A stretch of DNA of 8,105 bases from Chitinophaga pinensis (GTDB lineage Bacteria > Bacteroidota > Bacteroidia > Chitinophagales > Chitinophagaceae): assembly GCA_943331145.2 (NCBI GenBank), contig CALQKL020000089.1, forward strand, positions 1 through 8,105. The letters are read 5' to 3'. Both the position numbers and the translations under genes were made by a program. Below the pieces are notes generated by a model that was not told where the DNA came from, did not search any database, and saw only the letters and a program-made list of their open reading frames with translations. Below are positions 1 through 6,924 of this stretch, one piece after another; the stretch's first letter is position 1, and each line of letters opens with the position of its first letter.

Positions 1-56
1 ACACCACCGCTGGTTCCGGTTCCTAAAAAAGTTATGGTTAATGGAGGACAAAACAT
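1..56 (-). CDS. MBL-fold metallo-hydrolase (PhnP-like), N-terminal fragment cut by window edge
   Basis: Reading the minus strand from the ATG at 56-54 gives MFCPPLTITFLGTGTSGG, open to the window edge. The core ITFLGTGTSGGV (the last V is only half encoded here) matches the first beta strand and glycine-rich turn that opens metallo-beta-lactamase-fold hydrolases of the PhnP/COG1235 type, which in Bacteroidota often begin with a sequence close to MKITFLGTGTSQGVP. Such proteins are usually about 250 residues with a HxHxDH zinc motif, which would lie outside the window. The start is uncertain: the family usually begins only one or two residues before the ITFLGTG core, and the ATG at 56 is the nearest one in frame. 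It follows the 92-residue gene on the same strand after 218 bp. The substrate cannot be told from this fragment. The family call rests on one short motif. Confidence 0.68.
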   Translation of the reverse strand, partial: MFCPPLTITFLGTGTSGG

Positions 57-60
57 GCTT

Positions 61-105
61 AAGAGGTTCAAGAAGTTCAAGACGTTTAAGAGGTTCAAAA
101 CGTTA
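61..105. repeat. Degenerate 9-bp tandem repeat, five units
   Basis: Five consecutive 9-bp units follow the pattern aagaggttc, aagaagttc, aagacgttt, aagaggttc, aaaacgtta. The units share AAGA at the start and GTT near the end and vary in between. The array starts four bases upstream of the putative start codon of the minus-strand MBL gene, so it would lie in that gene's leader or promoter. From memory, similar GTTCAAGAxGTTCAAGA tracts occur between genes in many Bacteroidota, but I cannot verify this here. Plus-strand translation gives a Lys/Phe/Arg-rich peptide that simply reflects the 9-bp period. Confidence 0.8.
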
Positions 106-236
106 GAAACAATTTCCAATTATTTACAACTTTTTCTTAAAAATCCTTTTTGTATTCGGGTTAAAAAATTATTCATGTTTCATAGGTTAACTCCCTTTGA
201 TACTGGATTTGATTTCGTTCCATTTTGGGCATTCAA

Positions 237-264
237 CAACAAACAATAAACAACAAACAATAAA
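237..264. repeat. 14-bp tandem duplication in intergenic DNA
   Basis: The 14-mer caacaaacaataaa occurs twice without interruption (237-250 and 251-264), and a further c follows. The pair is flanked by a 7-bp direct repeat tttgggc at 224-230 and 267-273. It lies just past the stop codon of the 92-residue minus-strand gene, so in the transcript it would be a U/G-rich tail of repeated UUUAUUGUUUGUUG. No stable hairpin precedes it, so I do not call it an intrinsic terminator. The rest of 106-236 shows nothing I can name. Confidence 0.8.
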
Positions 265-274
265 CGTTTGGGCT

Positions 275-553
275 TTACGATGCCATTTTATGCACTTGAA
301 CCGGCATTAAGTCTAAAAATAATTTCTGACTTTCGTGGGTTAAATCATCAATGTTGATATTGAGTAAGGGAAGCAAATCGATTAAGGTATTTATACGACC
401 TTCAGTTGCTAAAAATTTATTGAGTACAACTACTTTCTTTGCTTGAAGAATGCAATATCCACTTTGAAAAGTTCCTTTTTCAAAACGAACGATATAGCCA
501 CTTTCTTCAATGATTCTTTCTATTTTATCTAACGTGTTTTGTGTAAACTTCAT
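275..553 (-). CDS. Conserved-looking 92-residue protein of unknown function
   Basis: The 92-residue product begins MKFTQNTLDKIERIIEESGY and ends in VHKMAS. The N-terminal third looks helical. Next comes a run with alternating hydrophobic residues (IVRFEKGTFQSGYCILQ, then KKVVVLNKF) that suggests a small beta sheet. A segment with EGRINTLIDLLPLL suggests a second helix. There is no signal peptide, membrane segment or recognisable catalytic motif. The balanced composition and plausible fold argue for a real gene, and I have the impression that short proteins of this type (GTFQSGYC, then LNKF, then EGRI) are widespread in Bacteroidota, but no function is known to me. It lies 78 bp downstream of porX on the same strand and could be co-transcribed. 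No clear TAnnTTTG box was seen in the gap. Confidence 0.78.
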   Translation of the reverse strand: MKFTQNTLDKIERIIEESGYIVRFEKGTFQSGYCILQAKKVVVLNKFLATEGRINTLIDLLPLLNINIDDLTHESQKLFLDLMPVQVHKMAS

Positions 554-631
554 AGCGATTTTACTAATATAGATGCAACTTCCTAATTTTAAATTTTATA
601 ATGAAATCTACTTTTCAACAAACGTTGATAA

Positions 632-2197
632 CTAATTGTTTGTTTTTGCAGTCATACGTATAATTGGCACAATCATCTCTTCCAAACTAATTCCTCCGTG
701 CTGAAAAGTGTTGCGATAATAGTTTACAAAATGGTTGTAATTGTTGGGATAGCATAGAAATAAGTCGCCTTTTGCAAAAATATACGATGAGTTTATGTTT
801 GGAACAGGAAGCCCAGCCAGTTTGGGATCTCTAAATGCCAATACATCTTTTGCTTCGTAATCCAGGTTTCTGCCATGCTTATATCGAAGATTTGCTGTCG
901 TTTGTTTGTCGCCAATTACCCTTACTGGATTTTTTACACGCGTACTTCCATGATCCGTAGCCACAATGAGATTGATGTGTTTCTCTGATATTTTCTTCAA
1001 TGCCTGATGCAGCGGACTGTGTTCAAACCAACTTGCCGTTAAACTTCTATAACTGGTTTCGTCACCAGCAAGCTCTTTCAACACCTCCATTTCTGTTCGC
1101 GCATGACTAAGCATATCCACAAAATTGTACACGATAATATTCAAATCATTTTGCATCAAATTGTGCATATTGTCTACCAATTTTTGCCCATCATGATTAT
1201 TGGTAACTTTTGTGTACGAAAATTTAATATCGCCTTTCCCCAACTTTTTTAATTGCGCTTCAAGAAATTCTGCTTCATGTAAATTTTTTCCACCTTCTTC
1301 ATCATCATTTTTCCATTCATTAGGAAATTTCTTTTCGATATCAATCGGCATCATCCCTGCAAATATGGCATTTCGCGCATATTGAGTAGCTGTTGGCAAA
1401 ATCGAATAAAAGGTTTCATCTTCCATTATCCTAAAGCTTTCCGCAAAAATCGGCTGTATGGTTTTCCATTGGTCGTAACGTAAATTATCTATCAAAATAA
1501 AAAACAAAGGTGTTCCTTTTTCAAGATGGGGGAGCACTTTAAATTGCATCAAATTATGACTCATTATAGGAGATTGACTGCTTTTGGGGTCAATCCAACT
1601 GGCATAATTTTTAGAAATGAATTTAAAGAATTCGAGGTTCGCCTCTTGTTTTTGTGAAGCAAATATTTCCTGCATTTCTGGGCTATCGCTTTTTTGAATT
1701 TCCAACTCCCAATAAACCAGTTTTTTATAAATATCCATCCATTCTTGATAATCTGGATTGTTGTTTAATGCCATAAACAAACTGCTAAACTCTTGTTGAT
1801 ATGCCGAGGTTGTTTTTTCTGCTACCAATCTTTTGTTGTCTATCAATTTTTTTAAACTCAACAAAACCTGATTGGGATTTACTGGCTTAATCAAATAATC
1901 GCTGATTTGACTACCAATTGCATCATCCATTATATTTTCCGCTTCGTTTTTTGTAATCAGCACCACAGGCAAATTGCTGTTTACTTCTTTTATCTTTTGT
2001 AAAGTTTGTAAACCTGTAATGCCGGGCATGGTTTCATCCAATAGCACAACATCTACAATATTTTCTTTGATATAATCAATCGCATCAAAACCATTGGCTT
2101 TCGTTTCAACCTGATAGCCTTTGTTTTCTAAAAAAATAATTTGTGAGTTTAGAAGTTCTATCTCATCATCTACCCAAAGAATTTTTGCTATACTCAT
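632..2197 (-). CDS. porX: PorX-type response regulator with PglZ phosphodiesterase domain
   Basis: The 521-residue protein has two parts. Residues 1-120 form a CheY-like receiver with the acidic pair D10/D11, phospho-acceptor D54 (VLLDETMPG), T82 and K104 (IKP). A helical linker to about 225 leads to a PglZ/alkaline-phosphatase-like domain. Its likely metal and catalytic residues are D237 (LIDNLRYDQ), the T269/T271 threonines (PTATQYAR), D361 and H365 (NFVDMLSH), D415-H416 (ATDHGS) and H500 (FQHGG). This layout, with no DNA-binding domain, is that of PorX, the regulator paired with histidine kinase PorY that controls the type IX secretion system in Porphyromonas and Flavobacterium. PorX is reported to be a zinc phosphodiesterase acting on oligonucleotides. 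All expected residues are present, so it should be phosphorylatable and active. No porY, porL/porM or sigma gene is visible here. It is transcribed divergently from the HD gene. MSIAKILWVDDE is a normal start for the family. Confidence 0.93.
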   Translation of the reverse strand: MSIAKILWVDDEIELLNSQIIFLENKGYQVETKANGFDAIDYIKENIVDVVLLDETMPGITGLQTLQKIKEVNSNLPVVLITKNEAENIMDDAIGSQISDYLIKPVNPNQVLLSLKKLIDNKRLVAEKTTSAYQQEFSSLFMALNNNPDYQEWMDIYKKLVYWELEIQKSDSPEMQEIFASQKQEANLEFFKFISKNYASWIDPKSSQSPIMSHNLMQFKVLPHLEKGTPLFFILIDNLRYDQWKTIQPIFAESFRIMEDETFYSILPTATQYARNAIFAGMMPIDIEKKFPNEWKNDDEEGGKNLHEAEFLEAQLKKLGKGDIKFSYTKVTNNHDGQKLVDNMHNLMQNDLNIIVYNFVDMLSHARTEMEVLKELAGDETSYRSLTASWFEHSPLHQALKKISEKHINLIVATDHGSTRVKNPVRVIGDKQTTANLRYKHGRNLDYEAKDVLAFRDPKLAGLPVPNINSSYIFAKGDLFLCYPNNYNHFVNYYRNTFQHGGISLEEMIVPIIRMTAKTNN

Positions 2198-2261
2198 GAT
2201 TTGATATTTTTATGTTTTAAACTATTATTTGAATATTTTTGAAGTTAATCTTGCTTTTCTA

Positions 2262-2305
2262 CAATCTACACAATTTTATTTTTTTACGGCATTGCATTGT
2301 AGATT
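2262..2305. promoter_or_regulatory. Inverted repeat in the divergent porX/HD-gene promoter region
   Basis: The 159-bp divergent region contains aatctaca at 2263-2270 and its exact complement tgtagatt at 2298-2305, 27 bp apart. Each arm carries a -7-like box of the Bacteroidota sigma factor facing its own gene: TAGATTTG (2300-2307, plus strand, exact TAnnTTTG) and TAGATTG (2268-2262, minus strand, one T short). Leaders of roughly 45-60 nt would result. No good TTTG -33 element is visible for either, so the arms could instead be an operator half-site pair. Confidence 0.35.
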
Positions 2306-2307
2306 TG
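2300..2307 (+). promoter_or_regulatory. Candidate -7 box for the HD gene-lpxD transcript
   Basis: TAGATTTG fits the Bacteroidota -7 consensus TAnnTTTG exactly and lies 49 bp upstream of the HD gene start, which would give a leader of about 40 nt. The expected -33 TTTG about 19-21 bp upstream is not present; that stretch is T-rich without a G. The call is therefore weaker than the box in front of lpxC. Confidence 0.4.
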
Positions 2308-2356
2308 TTTAAAATTAAAAACTTATTTAACAGATTCTTCCAATTTAAACATACAA

Positions 2357-3538
2357 ATGCGTTTACATAAAATCATTAACGATCCTGTATATGGTTTCAT
2401 CACCATTGATGATGAACTGATTATTCAAATCATTGCTCATCCTTATTTTCAGCGACTTCGTAGAATCAATCAAATGGCTATGGCTCATCTGGTTTATCCA
2501 GGTGCCATGCACACCCGTTTGCATCATGCTTTGGGTGCTTATCATTTGATGCGTTCCGCCATTCAAGTACTTTTGGATAAAGGCGTAGAAATTAGTTTGG
2601 AAGAACAACAAGCTGCAAAAATTGCCATTTTGTTACACGATGTTGGCCATGGTCCTTATTCTCATGCCCTCGAACATGTACTTGCCGAACACCTTCATCA
2701 CGAAGAACTTTCTTTAATGATGATGAAAGATTTGAACGTTCATTTCAATGGCAAACTACAAATGGCATTGGATATTTTTACCAATGTTTACCCCAAAAAA
2801 TTTCTACATCAATTGATCAGCGGACAACTCGATGTAGATAGAATGGATTATTTAACCCGAGATAGTTTTTTTACCGGTGTAAACGAAGGGGTAATTGCTT
2901 ATGATAGAATAATAAAAATGCTCACCGTAAAAGATGGCGAGTTGATGGTAGAAGAAAAAGGCGTTTATTCCATCGAAAAATTTTTGGTAGCCCGCAGATT
3001 GATGTATTGGCAAGTTTACCTACATAAAACGGTGGTAAGTGCCGAACAAATGCTGCAACACATCATTAAAAGAGCCAAACACGTACATGCAAATTGTGCC
3101 GAACCTTTAAATAGTTTCATAAATCAACCCATTGCAGAAGTATCATTAGCGCAATTTTGCAGAATAGACGACTTTGATGTAATGATGGCCATTAAAACTT
3201 GGAGCACCCATTCAGATAAAGTACTTTCTATCTTATGCAACGGATTATTGAATCGAAACTTACTAAAAGTGAAATATTTTAATGAGCCCATTTCAGAAAG
3301 TTTATTATTTGAAAAGATAGAAGCAACAAAATTGAAATTTGAGTTGTCTGATGACGAGGCCGCTTGGTTAACTTTTAACGGAGAAGCTTCAAGCAGTACG
3401 TATAATTTTGAAAATGAAGGTATCCACATCCTTTTTAAAGATGGTCAAGTGAAAGATATTTCAGAAGTAGATAATGCGTTGATAAACGAAAATTTAAAAG
3501 GCAAGGTTAAGAAATATTATATTTGTTATCCAGCGTAA
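2357..3538 (+). CDS. HD-domain phosphohydrolase (SAMHD1/dGTPase-like, COG1078)
   Basis: The 393-residue cytoplasmic protein opens with HKIINDPVYGFITI, the usual start of COG1078 HD phosphohydrolases. The metal-binding set is complete: H56 (TRLHHALG), H94-D95 (LLHDVGHGPYSH) and D161 (LDVDRMDYLTRDS), matching the H...HD...D arrangement of SAMHD1 and bacterial dGTPase-like enzymes. R54 and the histidines near 98-103 and 112-115 are the residues that usually line the active site. Relatives hydrolyse dNTPs to deoxynucleoside and triphosphate, but many bacterial members have no proven substrate, so dNTPase activity is an inference. It is followed by lpxD after 22 bp and is probably co-transcribed with it. 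I recall an HD gene next to lpxD as common in Bacteroidota, with no established functional link to lipid A. The start at 2357 gives the full conserved N-terminus. Confidence 0.9.
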   Translation: MRLHKIINDPVYGFITIDDELIIQIIAHPYFQRLRRINQMAMAHLVYPGAMHTRLHHALGAYHLMRSAIQVLLDKGVEISLEEQQAAKIAILLHDVGHGPYSHALEHVLAEHLHHEELSLMMMKDLNVHFNGKLQMALDIFTNVYPKKFLHQLISGQLDVDRMDYLTRDSFFTGVNEGVIAYDRIIKMLTVKDGELMVEEKGVYSIEKFLVARRLMYWQVYLHKTVVSAEQMLQHIIKRAKHVHANCAEPLNSFINQPIAEVSLAQFCRIDDFDVMMAIKTWSTHSDKVLSILCNGLLNRNLLKVKYFNEPISESLLFEKIEATKLKFELSDDEAAWLTFNGEASSSTYNFENEGIHILFKDGQVKDISEVDNALINENLKGKVKKYYICYPA

Positions 3539-3560
3539 ATAAAATATTAAAAAATTAAAG

Positions 3561-4604
3561 ATGCAATTTACTGCAGCTCAAATCGCTCAGATAATTAATG
3601 GAAAAGTAGAGGGGAATGCTGATGTATCGGTGCATACTTTTGGAAAAATAGAAGAGGCACAAGCGGGTCAACTGTCTTTTTTAGCCAATCCAAAATATGA
3701 AGAGTATTTGTACAAAACAGAAGCTTCTATTGTAATTATCAACGAACAACAGGAATTAAAACAAGCGGTAAAATCTACTTTAATACGCGTTCAAGATGCT
3801 TATATGGCATTTGCCGGTTTGCTAGATGCCTATCAACAAATGAAATCTGCCCAATTAACGGGTATTCAAGAACCCTCATATATTCATTCAACGGCATCAG
3901 TTGGCGAAAATACTTTTATCGGCGCTTTTGCTTATTTGGGTGAAAATGTAAAAATTGGAAATGGATCTAAAATATATCCCGGCGCTTACTTAGGAAATAA
4001 TGTAACCATTGGCGAAAACACGGTTATTCATCCTGGGGTAAAAATATATCACGAGTGTGTGATTGGAAACCATGTTACCATTCATGGTGGTACTATAATT
4101 GGTGGTGATGGATTTGGATTTGCGCCTTTGCCAGACGGTACATTAAAAAAAGTTCCTCAAATTGGAAACGTTATAATTGAAAATAATGTAGAAATTGGGG
4201 CAAATTGTACCATTGATAGAGCCACAATTGGCAGCACCATTATAAAATCGGGCGCTAAATTGGATAACCTACTTCAAATTGCACATAATGTGGAAGTTGG
4301 CTGCAATACCGTAATTGCAGCTCAAGCAGGAATTAGTGGTAGCACCAAAATTGGAAAAAATGTAATGATTGGCGGACAAGCGGGTGTAGTTGGACATATT
4401 CATATTGCAGATGGCTCAAAAATCAATGCACAAAGTGGGGTTAGCAAATCCATGAAAACACCCAATACCGCTGTAACAGGTTCGCCAGCATACGATTATA
4501 CTTCGGCTTTAAGAAGTCAGGCTGCGTTAAGAAACCTACCTGAAATGGAAAAGAGATTAAAAGAATTGGAAAGAATCATTACCGAACTCCAAATTAAACC
4601 TTAG
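3561..4604 (+). CDS. lpxD: UDP-3-O-(acyl)glucosamine N-acyltransferase LpxD
   Basis: LpxD transfers a 3-hydroxyacyl chain from acyl-ACP to the 2-amino group of UDP-3-O-acylglucosamine, the third step of lipid A synthesis, in the cytoplasm. The 347-residue length is normal. Residues 1-100 form the uridine-binding N-terminal domain (LSFLANPKYEEYLY). Residues about 105-315 form a left-handed beta helix of hexapeptide repeats (IGENTVIHPGV, IGNHVTIHGG, IGENVTI-type turns). The catalytic histidine is H242 in LLQIAHNVEVG, and GGDGFGF (181-187) is the conserved loop after it in the trimer interface. The C-terminal segment (about 318-345, LRSQAALRN then MEKRLKELERII) is a helical tail. It lies 22 bp after the HD gene with an A-rich leader and no Shine-Dalgarno motif, as is usual in this phylum. 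Confidence 0.96.
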   Translation: MQFTAAQIAQIINGKVEGNADVSVHTFGKIEEAQAGQLSFLANPKYEEYLYKTEASIVIINEQQELKQAVKSTLIRVQDAYMAFAGLLDAYQQMKSAQLTGIQEPSYIHSTASVGENTFIGAFAYLGENVKIGNGSKIYPGAYLGNNVTIGENTVIHPGVKIYHECVIGNHVTIHGGTIIGGDGFGFAPLPDGTLKKVPQIGNVIIENNVEIGANCTIDRATIGSTIIKSGAKLDNLLQIAHNVEVGCNTVIAAQAGISGSTKIGKNVMIGGQAGVVGHIHIADGSKINAQSGVSKSMKTPNTAVTGSPAYDYTSALRSQAALRNLPEMEKRLKELERIITELQIKP

Positions 4605-4626
4605 GGCGCTTTTGAGGCAATAACGA

Positions 4627-4655
4627 TTGGGCTTAATTTTTTTAGAATATCTTTG
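4627..4655 (+). promoter_or_regulatory. Bacteroidota-type promoter for lpxC-fabZ
   Basis: A TTG at 4627-4629 is followed after 18 bp by TATCTTTG at 4648-4655, an exact TAnnTTTG -7 box, continuing GCCG as many promoters of this phylum do. Initiation would fall near 4660-4663, about 12-15 nt before the ATG at 4675, giving a very short leader. It supports transcription of lpxC-fabZ, lpxA and the ATPase gene independently of lpxD. It also argues that translation does not begin at the in-frame TTG at 4627, since that codon would be the -33 element and not in the message. Confidence 0.66.
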
Positions 4656-4674
4656 CCGAAATTTTACAAATACA

Positions 4675-6081
4675 ATGGATAAAAACTTTAACCCCGATAA
4701 GCAGCATACTTTAGCCGAACAAATTAGTATTTCAGGTACAGGATTGCATACTGGGATAAATGTAGATATGACGCTTAAACCTGCAAATCCAGGTTTTGGG
4801 TTCCAATTTCAACGGGTAGATATTGCAAACTCATTGCCTATTAAAGCAGATTGCGATTTGGTTACTGATACGTCAAGAGGTACAACCTTAGAACAAAACA
4901 ATGTAAAAGTATCTACCGTAGAACATATTTTAGCCGCGTTGGTTGGGATGGGTGTTGACAATTGTTTAATCGAAGTAAATGGTCCTGAAATTCCAATTAT
5001 TGACGGAAGCAGCAGTCCATTTATCGACATTATAGAGAAAGTTGGGGTGTTGGAACAAGATGCTGCCAAAGCTTGGTACACCATTGACACCAATATCACA
5101 TATTTCGATGAGAAGAAAAGGGTTGAAATGACCGCAATGCCTGCAACCAATTATGAAATCACCACACTTATTGATTTTAATAGTCCGGTTTTGGGTACAC
5201 AACATGCCAGTTTAAAAAACATGCATGATTTTAAAGCAGAAATTGCACCATGCAGAACTTTTTGCTTTTTGCACGAACTTGAAATGTTGTTGGATAATAA
5301 TTTGGTAAAAGGAGGCGACATCAATAATGCCATTGTAATTGTAGATAAACCAATGGATGAACAAGGCATGAGCCGTTTGGCAAAAGCATTTGGCAGAACC
5401 AAGGTTGAAGTAAAAACAGAAGGATACTTAAATAATCTTGAGCTCCGTTTTCCAAATGAACCCGCACGTCATAAATTATTAGATGTTGTTGGTGATTTAG
5501 CGTTGATTGGCTATCCAATTAAATCGCACATCATTGCCAACAGACCAGGACATAGCAGCAACGTTGAATTTGCAAAAAAAATTAAACAATACATCAAAAA
5601 AAATAAACACACCAAAGATGTACCTGTTTATGATCCAACAAAACCACCAATTTATACCGTACAACAAATTGAAAAAACATTACCCCATCGTTTTCCTTTT
5701 TTGTTGGTAGATAAAATCATTGACCTTAGTGATAATTGTATCGTTGGCTTGAAGAATGTAACGTTTAATGAACCTTTTTTTCAGGGACATTTTCCAGGAA
5801 ATCCAGTAATGCCAGGGGTTTTACAAGTTGAAGCATTGGCACAAACGGGCGGGATTTTGTGTATAAACGCAATGCCCGAAGGTGAATACGATACTTATTT
5901 TATAAAAATCGACAATTGTAAATTCAAACAAAAAGTAATACCAGGCGATACCATGTTGTTAAAGATGGAATTGATTGAACCCATACGCAGGGGGATTTGT
6001 GTGATGAGAGGCAGCGTATACGTAGCAAACAAACTCTGTACAGAAGGTGAGTTCACCGCACAATTGGTAAAAAGAAATTAA
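4675..6081 (+). CDS. lpxC-fabZ: Bifunctional UDP-3-O-acyl-GlcNAc deacetylase / 3-hydroxyacyl-ACP dehydratase (LpxC-FabZ fusion)
   Basis: Residues 1-300 are LpxC, the zinc deacetylase of the committed lipid A step. Zinc ligands are H84 (STVEHILAAL), H266 and D270 (RHKLLDVVGDL); E83 is the likely general base and H293 (PGHSSN) the conserved C-terminal histidine. A charged linker (about 301-325, KKIKQYIKKNKHTKD) joins it to FabZ (about 326-468), a hot-dog-fold dehydratase with LPHRFPFLLVD, catalytic H372 in GHFPGNPVMPG and E386 in VLQVEALAQ. Both halves look complete. The fusion is typical of Bacteroidota and ties lipid A synthesis to fatty acid elongation, which compete for 3-hydroxyacyl-ACP. 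The frame is open back to a TTG at 4627, but the ATG at 4675 (MDKNFNPDKQHTLAEQISISG) is preferred because a promoter occupies the upstream stretch. The gene lies 70 bp after lpxD and 27 bp before lpxA. Confidence 0.96.
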   Translation: MDKNFNPDKQHTLAEQISISGTGLHTGINVDMTLKPANPGFGFQFQRVDIANSLPIKADCDLVTDTSRGTTLEQNNVKVSTVEHILAALVGMGVDNCLIEVNGPEIPIIDGSSSPFIDIIEKVGVLEQDAAKAWYTIDTNITYFDEKKRVEMTAMPATNYEITTLIDFNSPVLGTQHASLKNMHDFKAEIAPCRTFCFLHELEMLLDNNLVKGGDINNAIVIVDKPMDEQGMSRLAKAFGRTKVEVKTEGYLNNLELRFPNEPARHKLLDVVGDLALIGYPIKSHIIANRPGHSSNVEFAKKIKQYIKKNKHTKDVPVYDPTKPPIYTVQQIEKTLPHRFPFLLVDKIIDLSDNCIVGLKNVTFNEPFFQGHFPGNPVMPGVLQVEALAQTGGILCINAMPEGEYDTYFIKIDNCKFKQKVIPGDTMLLKMELIEPIRRGICVMRGSVYVANKLCTEGEFTAQLVKRN

Positions 6082-6108
6082 ACATTAAGCGTCCTAATAA
6101 TTTTATTT

Positions 6109-6906
6109 ATGATTCATCCACATACTTACATACATCCCAACGCAAAGTTGGCTACCAATGTTAAGATTGATCCGTTTAGTGTAATTCATCAAAACGTTGA
6201 AATTGGCTCTGGTACTTGGATTGGTAGTAATGTTACCATCATGGAAGGTGCACGCATTGGCAACAATTGCCGCATTTTTCCAGGGGCAGTAATTGCCGGT
6301 ATTCCACAAGATTTGAAATATGAAGGAGAGAATACCACCGTTGAAATTGGAAATAATACCACCATTAGAGAATTTGTAACCATCAACAGAGGTAGTAAAG
6401 ATAAATGGACTACCAAAGTGGGTGACAATTGCTTGATTATGGCGTATAGCCACATTGCACATGATTGTGTGATTGGAAACAATTGCATCATGAGCAACAA
6501 TACCCAAATGGCTGGTCACGTAACCTTAGGTGATTTTTCTATATTGGCTGGAATGTGCGCCGTGCATCAGTTTGTACAAATCGGTCAGCATGCATTTGTG
6601 GCTGGAGGTTCGTTGGTGAGCAAAGATGTTCCACCATACATAAAAGCGGGAAGAACGCCATTGAGCTATGCGGGTGTAAATTCTGTTGGATTAAAACGTC
6701 GTGGATTTTCATTAGAAAGAATCAATCACATACTTGATATTTATAGAATCATCTACAATAAAAATTTAAACACTTCTCAAGCATTGAATTTCATTGAAGA
6801 AGAATTGCTTGCAACCGACGAACGTGATGAAATTGTAACTTTTATTCGCGAAAGTGGAAGAGGAATAATCAAACGATTCAGCAAAGGAAGCATGGACGAC
6901 GAATAA
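6109..6906 (+). CDS. lpxA: UDP-N-acetylglucosamine acyltransferase LpxA
   Basis: LpxA performs the first lipid A step, moving a 3-hydroxyacyl chain from ACP to the 3-OH of UDP-GlcNAc. The 265-residue length matches the family. Residues 1-190 are hexapeptide-repeat beta helix (IGSGTWIGSNVTI, IGNNCRIFPGAVI), including IPQDLKYEGE (65-74) and the TINRG turn (91-95) diagnostic of LpxA rather than LpxD. The catalytic histidine is H118 in SHIAHDCVIGNN. Residues 195-265 form the helical C-terminal domain (GLKRRGFSLERI onward). It starts 27 bp after lpxC-fabZ and ends 18 bp before the ATPase gene, so one transcript is likely. LpxB, the next enzyme, is not in the window. Confidence 0.97.
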   Translation: MIHPHTYIHPNAKLATNVKIDPFSVIHQNVEIGSGTWIGSNVTIMEGARIGNNCRIFPGAVIAGIPQDLKYEGENTTVEIGNNTTIREFVTINRGSKDKWTTKVGDNCLIMAYSHIAHDCVIGNNCIMSNNTQMAGHVTLGDFSILAGMCAVHQFVQIGQHAFVAGGSLVSKDVPPYIKAGRTPLSYAGVNSVGLKRRGFSLERINHILDIYRIIYNKNLNTSQALNFIEEELLATDERDEIVTFIRESGRGIIKRFSKGSMDDE

Positions 6907-6924
6907 TAAAAATTAAATTCTTCA

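Noticed and set aside
34..249. 71-codon plus-strand open frame with a Lys/Phe/Arg-rich start and a GGAGG motif before the ATG at 55
   Set aside because: The cationic peptide is just the translation of the 9-bp tandem repeat. The first part overlaps the start of the minus-strand MBL gene, the GGAGG is explained by that gene's codons, and the tail runs into the 14-bp A/C repeat. A real peptide gene here is unlikely.
600..660. Intrinsic terminator after porX
   Set aside because: Only a 5-bp inverted pair (tcaac/gttga near 615-628) is visible, without a following T-run in the direction of transcription.
1200..1385. Plus-strand open frame opposite porX
   Set aside because: It overlaps the PglZ domain on the other strand, where catalytic motifs and codon pattern clearly favour porX.
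6103..6519. Long minus-strand open frame opposite lpxA
   Set aside because: It is opposite a well-supported hexapeptide-repeat gene, whose periodic codons easily leave the complementary strand open. The product has no recognisable fold.
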